42,317 bases of DNA, taken from positions 1 through 42,317 of the forward strand of contig JBAXGW010000036.1 of NCBI GenBank assembly GCA_037139195.1, given 5' to 3'. The notes below the pieces were generated by a model, which saw only the letters and a list, made by a program, of their open reading frames with translations, did not search any database and was not told the DNA's origin. Of this stretch, positions 42,271-42,317 are shown in pieces; position 1 is the stretch's first letter, and every line of letters starts with the position of its first letter. Both the position numbers and the translations under genes were made by a program. This DNA is from JBAXGW01 sp037139195. GTDB taxonomy: Bacteria > Bacteroidota > Bacteroidia > Bacteroidales > JAHJDW01.

Positions 42271-42317
42271 ACTGGGTATCCCCTTAGCTCATCTTAAAAA
42301 ATGCCTATCTTTAGGGG
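42271..42317. repeat. Right copy of 47-bp terminal inverted repeat
   Basis: Exact reverse complement of 9-55. It runs to the last base of the window, so its outer limit is unknown. Here it is not the end of a gene: in the frame that matches the left gene's DWVSP tail, a TAA stop lies only six codons or so before (42264-42266). Upstream of it, 42242-42270 is AT-rich filler. Confidence 0.95.

Noticed and set aside
1..42317. Whole window as a 42-kb transposon or linear replicon bounded by terminal inverted repeats
   Set aside because: The content is ordinary chromosomal housekeeping (ligA, folA, miaA, rlmD), with no replication, mobility or partition genes apart from one RAYT. The repeat is better explained by flanking copies of a multicopy element.

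Overview
The window looks like one complete contig from a low-GC member of the Bacteroidota. Several signs agree. Three secreted proteins carry C-terminal type IX secretion (T9SS) sorting domains. Lipoproteins are frequent, and there is a TonB-dependent receptor, a GWxTD protein and a GIN-domain (DUF2807) lipoprotein. Promoter-like sites match the Bacteroidota TTTG / TAnnTTTG pattern and Shine-Dalgarno sequences are not evident. Most genes are core housekeeping genes (folA, ligA, miaA, rmuC, rlmB, rlmD, mtnA), so this is chromosome, not a plasmid or phage. The first and last 47 bases form an exact inverted repeat, which suggests both ends run into copies of the same repeated element.

Layout. 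1-2.9 kb (minus): a secreted protein of unknown function, a lipoprotein and dihydrofolate reductase. 3.0-4.8 kb (plus): a LolD-like ABC ATPase overlapping a GIN-domain lipoprotein, then a small lipoprotein. 4.8-14.0 kb (minus): ligA, two tandem-domain universal stress proteins, and a pair of class III nucleotide cyclases (one cytosolic HD-PAS-cyclase, one membrane-spanning propeller-Y_Y_Y-cyclase). 14.3-22.1 kb (plus): a dihydroorotate-dehydrogenase-like protein, a glycosyltransferase, miaA, a flavin-binding oxidase-like protein, rmuC, a GWxTD lipoprotein, rlmB and a guanine deaminase. 22.2-29.2 kb (minus): an apparent operon of a small anchored protein, a TonB-dependent receptor and two T9SS-exported RCC1 beta-propeller proteins. 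29.4-36.0 kb (plus): rlmD, a REP-associated (RAYT-type) transposase with a perfect palindrome inside its coding sequence, a NarL-type two-component system, a putative porin and an ammonium transporter. 36.0-37.7 kb (minus): a secreted protein with a possible degenerate OmpA-like tail and a HAD phosphatase. 38.1-42.3 kb (plus): mtnA with a class II aldolase, a tRNA with CAT anticodon, a tandem ice-binding-like (DUF3494) T9SS protein and a single-domain universal stress protein.

The most distinctive content is (i) the TonB receptor / RCC1-propeller / T9SS operon, in which three seven-bladed propellers keep blade-by-blade identity; (ii) the two-cyclase operon beside universal stress proteins, a plausible cyclic-nucleotide signalling block; (iii) the tandem DUF3494 surface protein; and (iv) several short degenerate-repeat arrays and palindromes between genes. 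No CRISPR array, prophage, toxin-antitoxin pair or recognisable defence island was found. All functional calls rest on reading motifs by eye; no searches were run.
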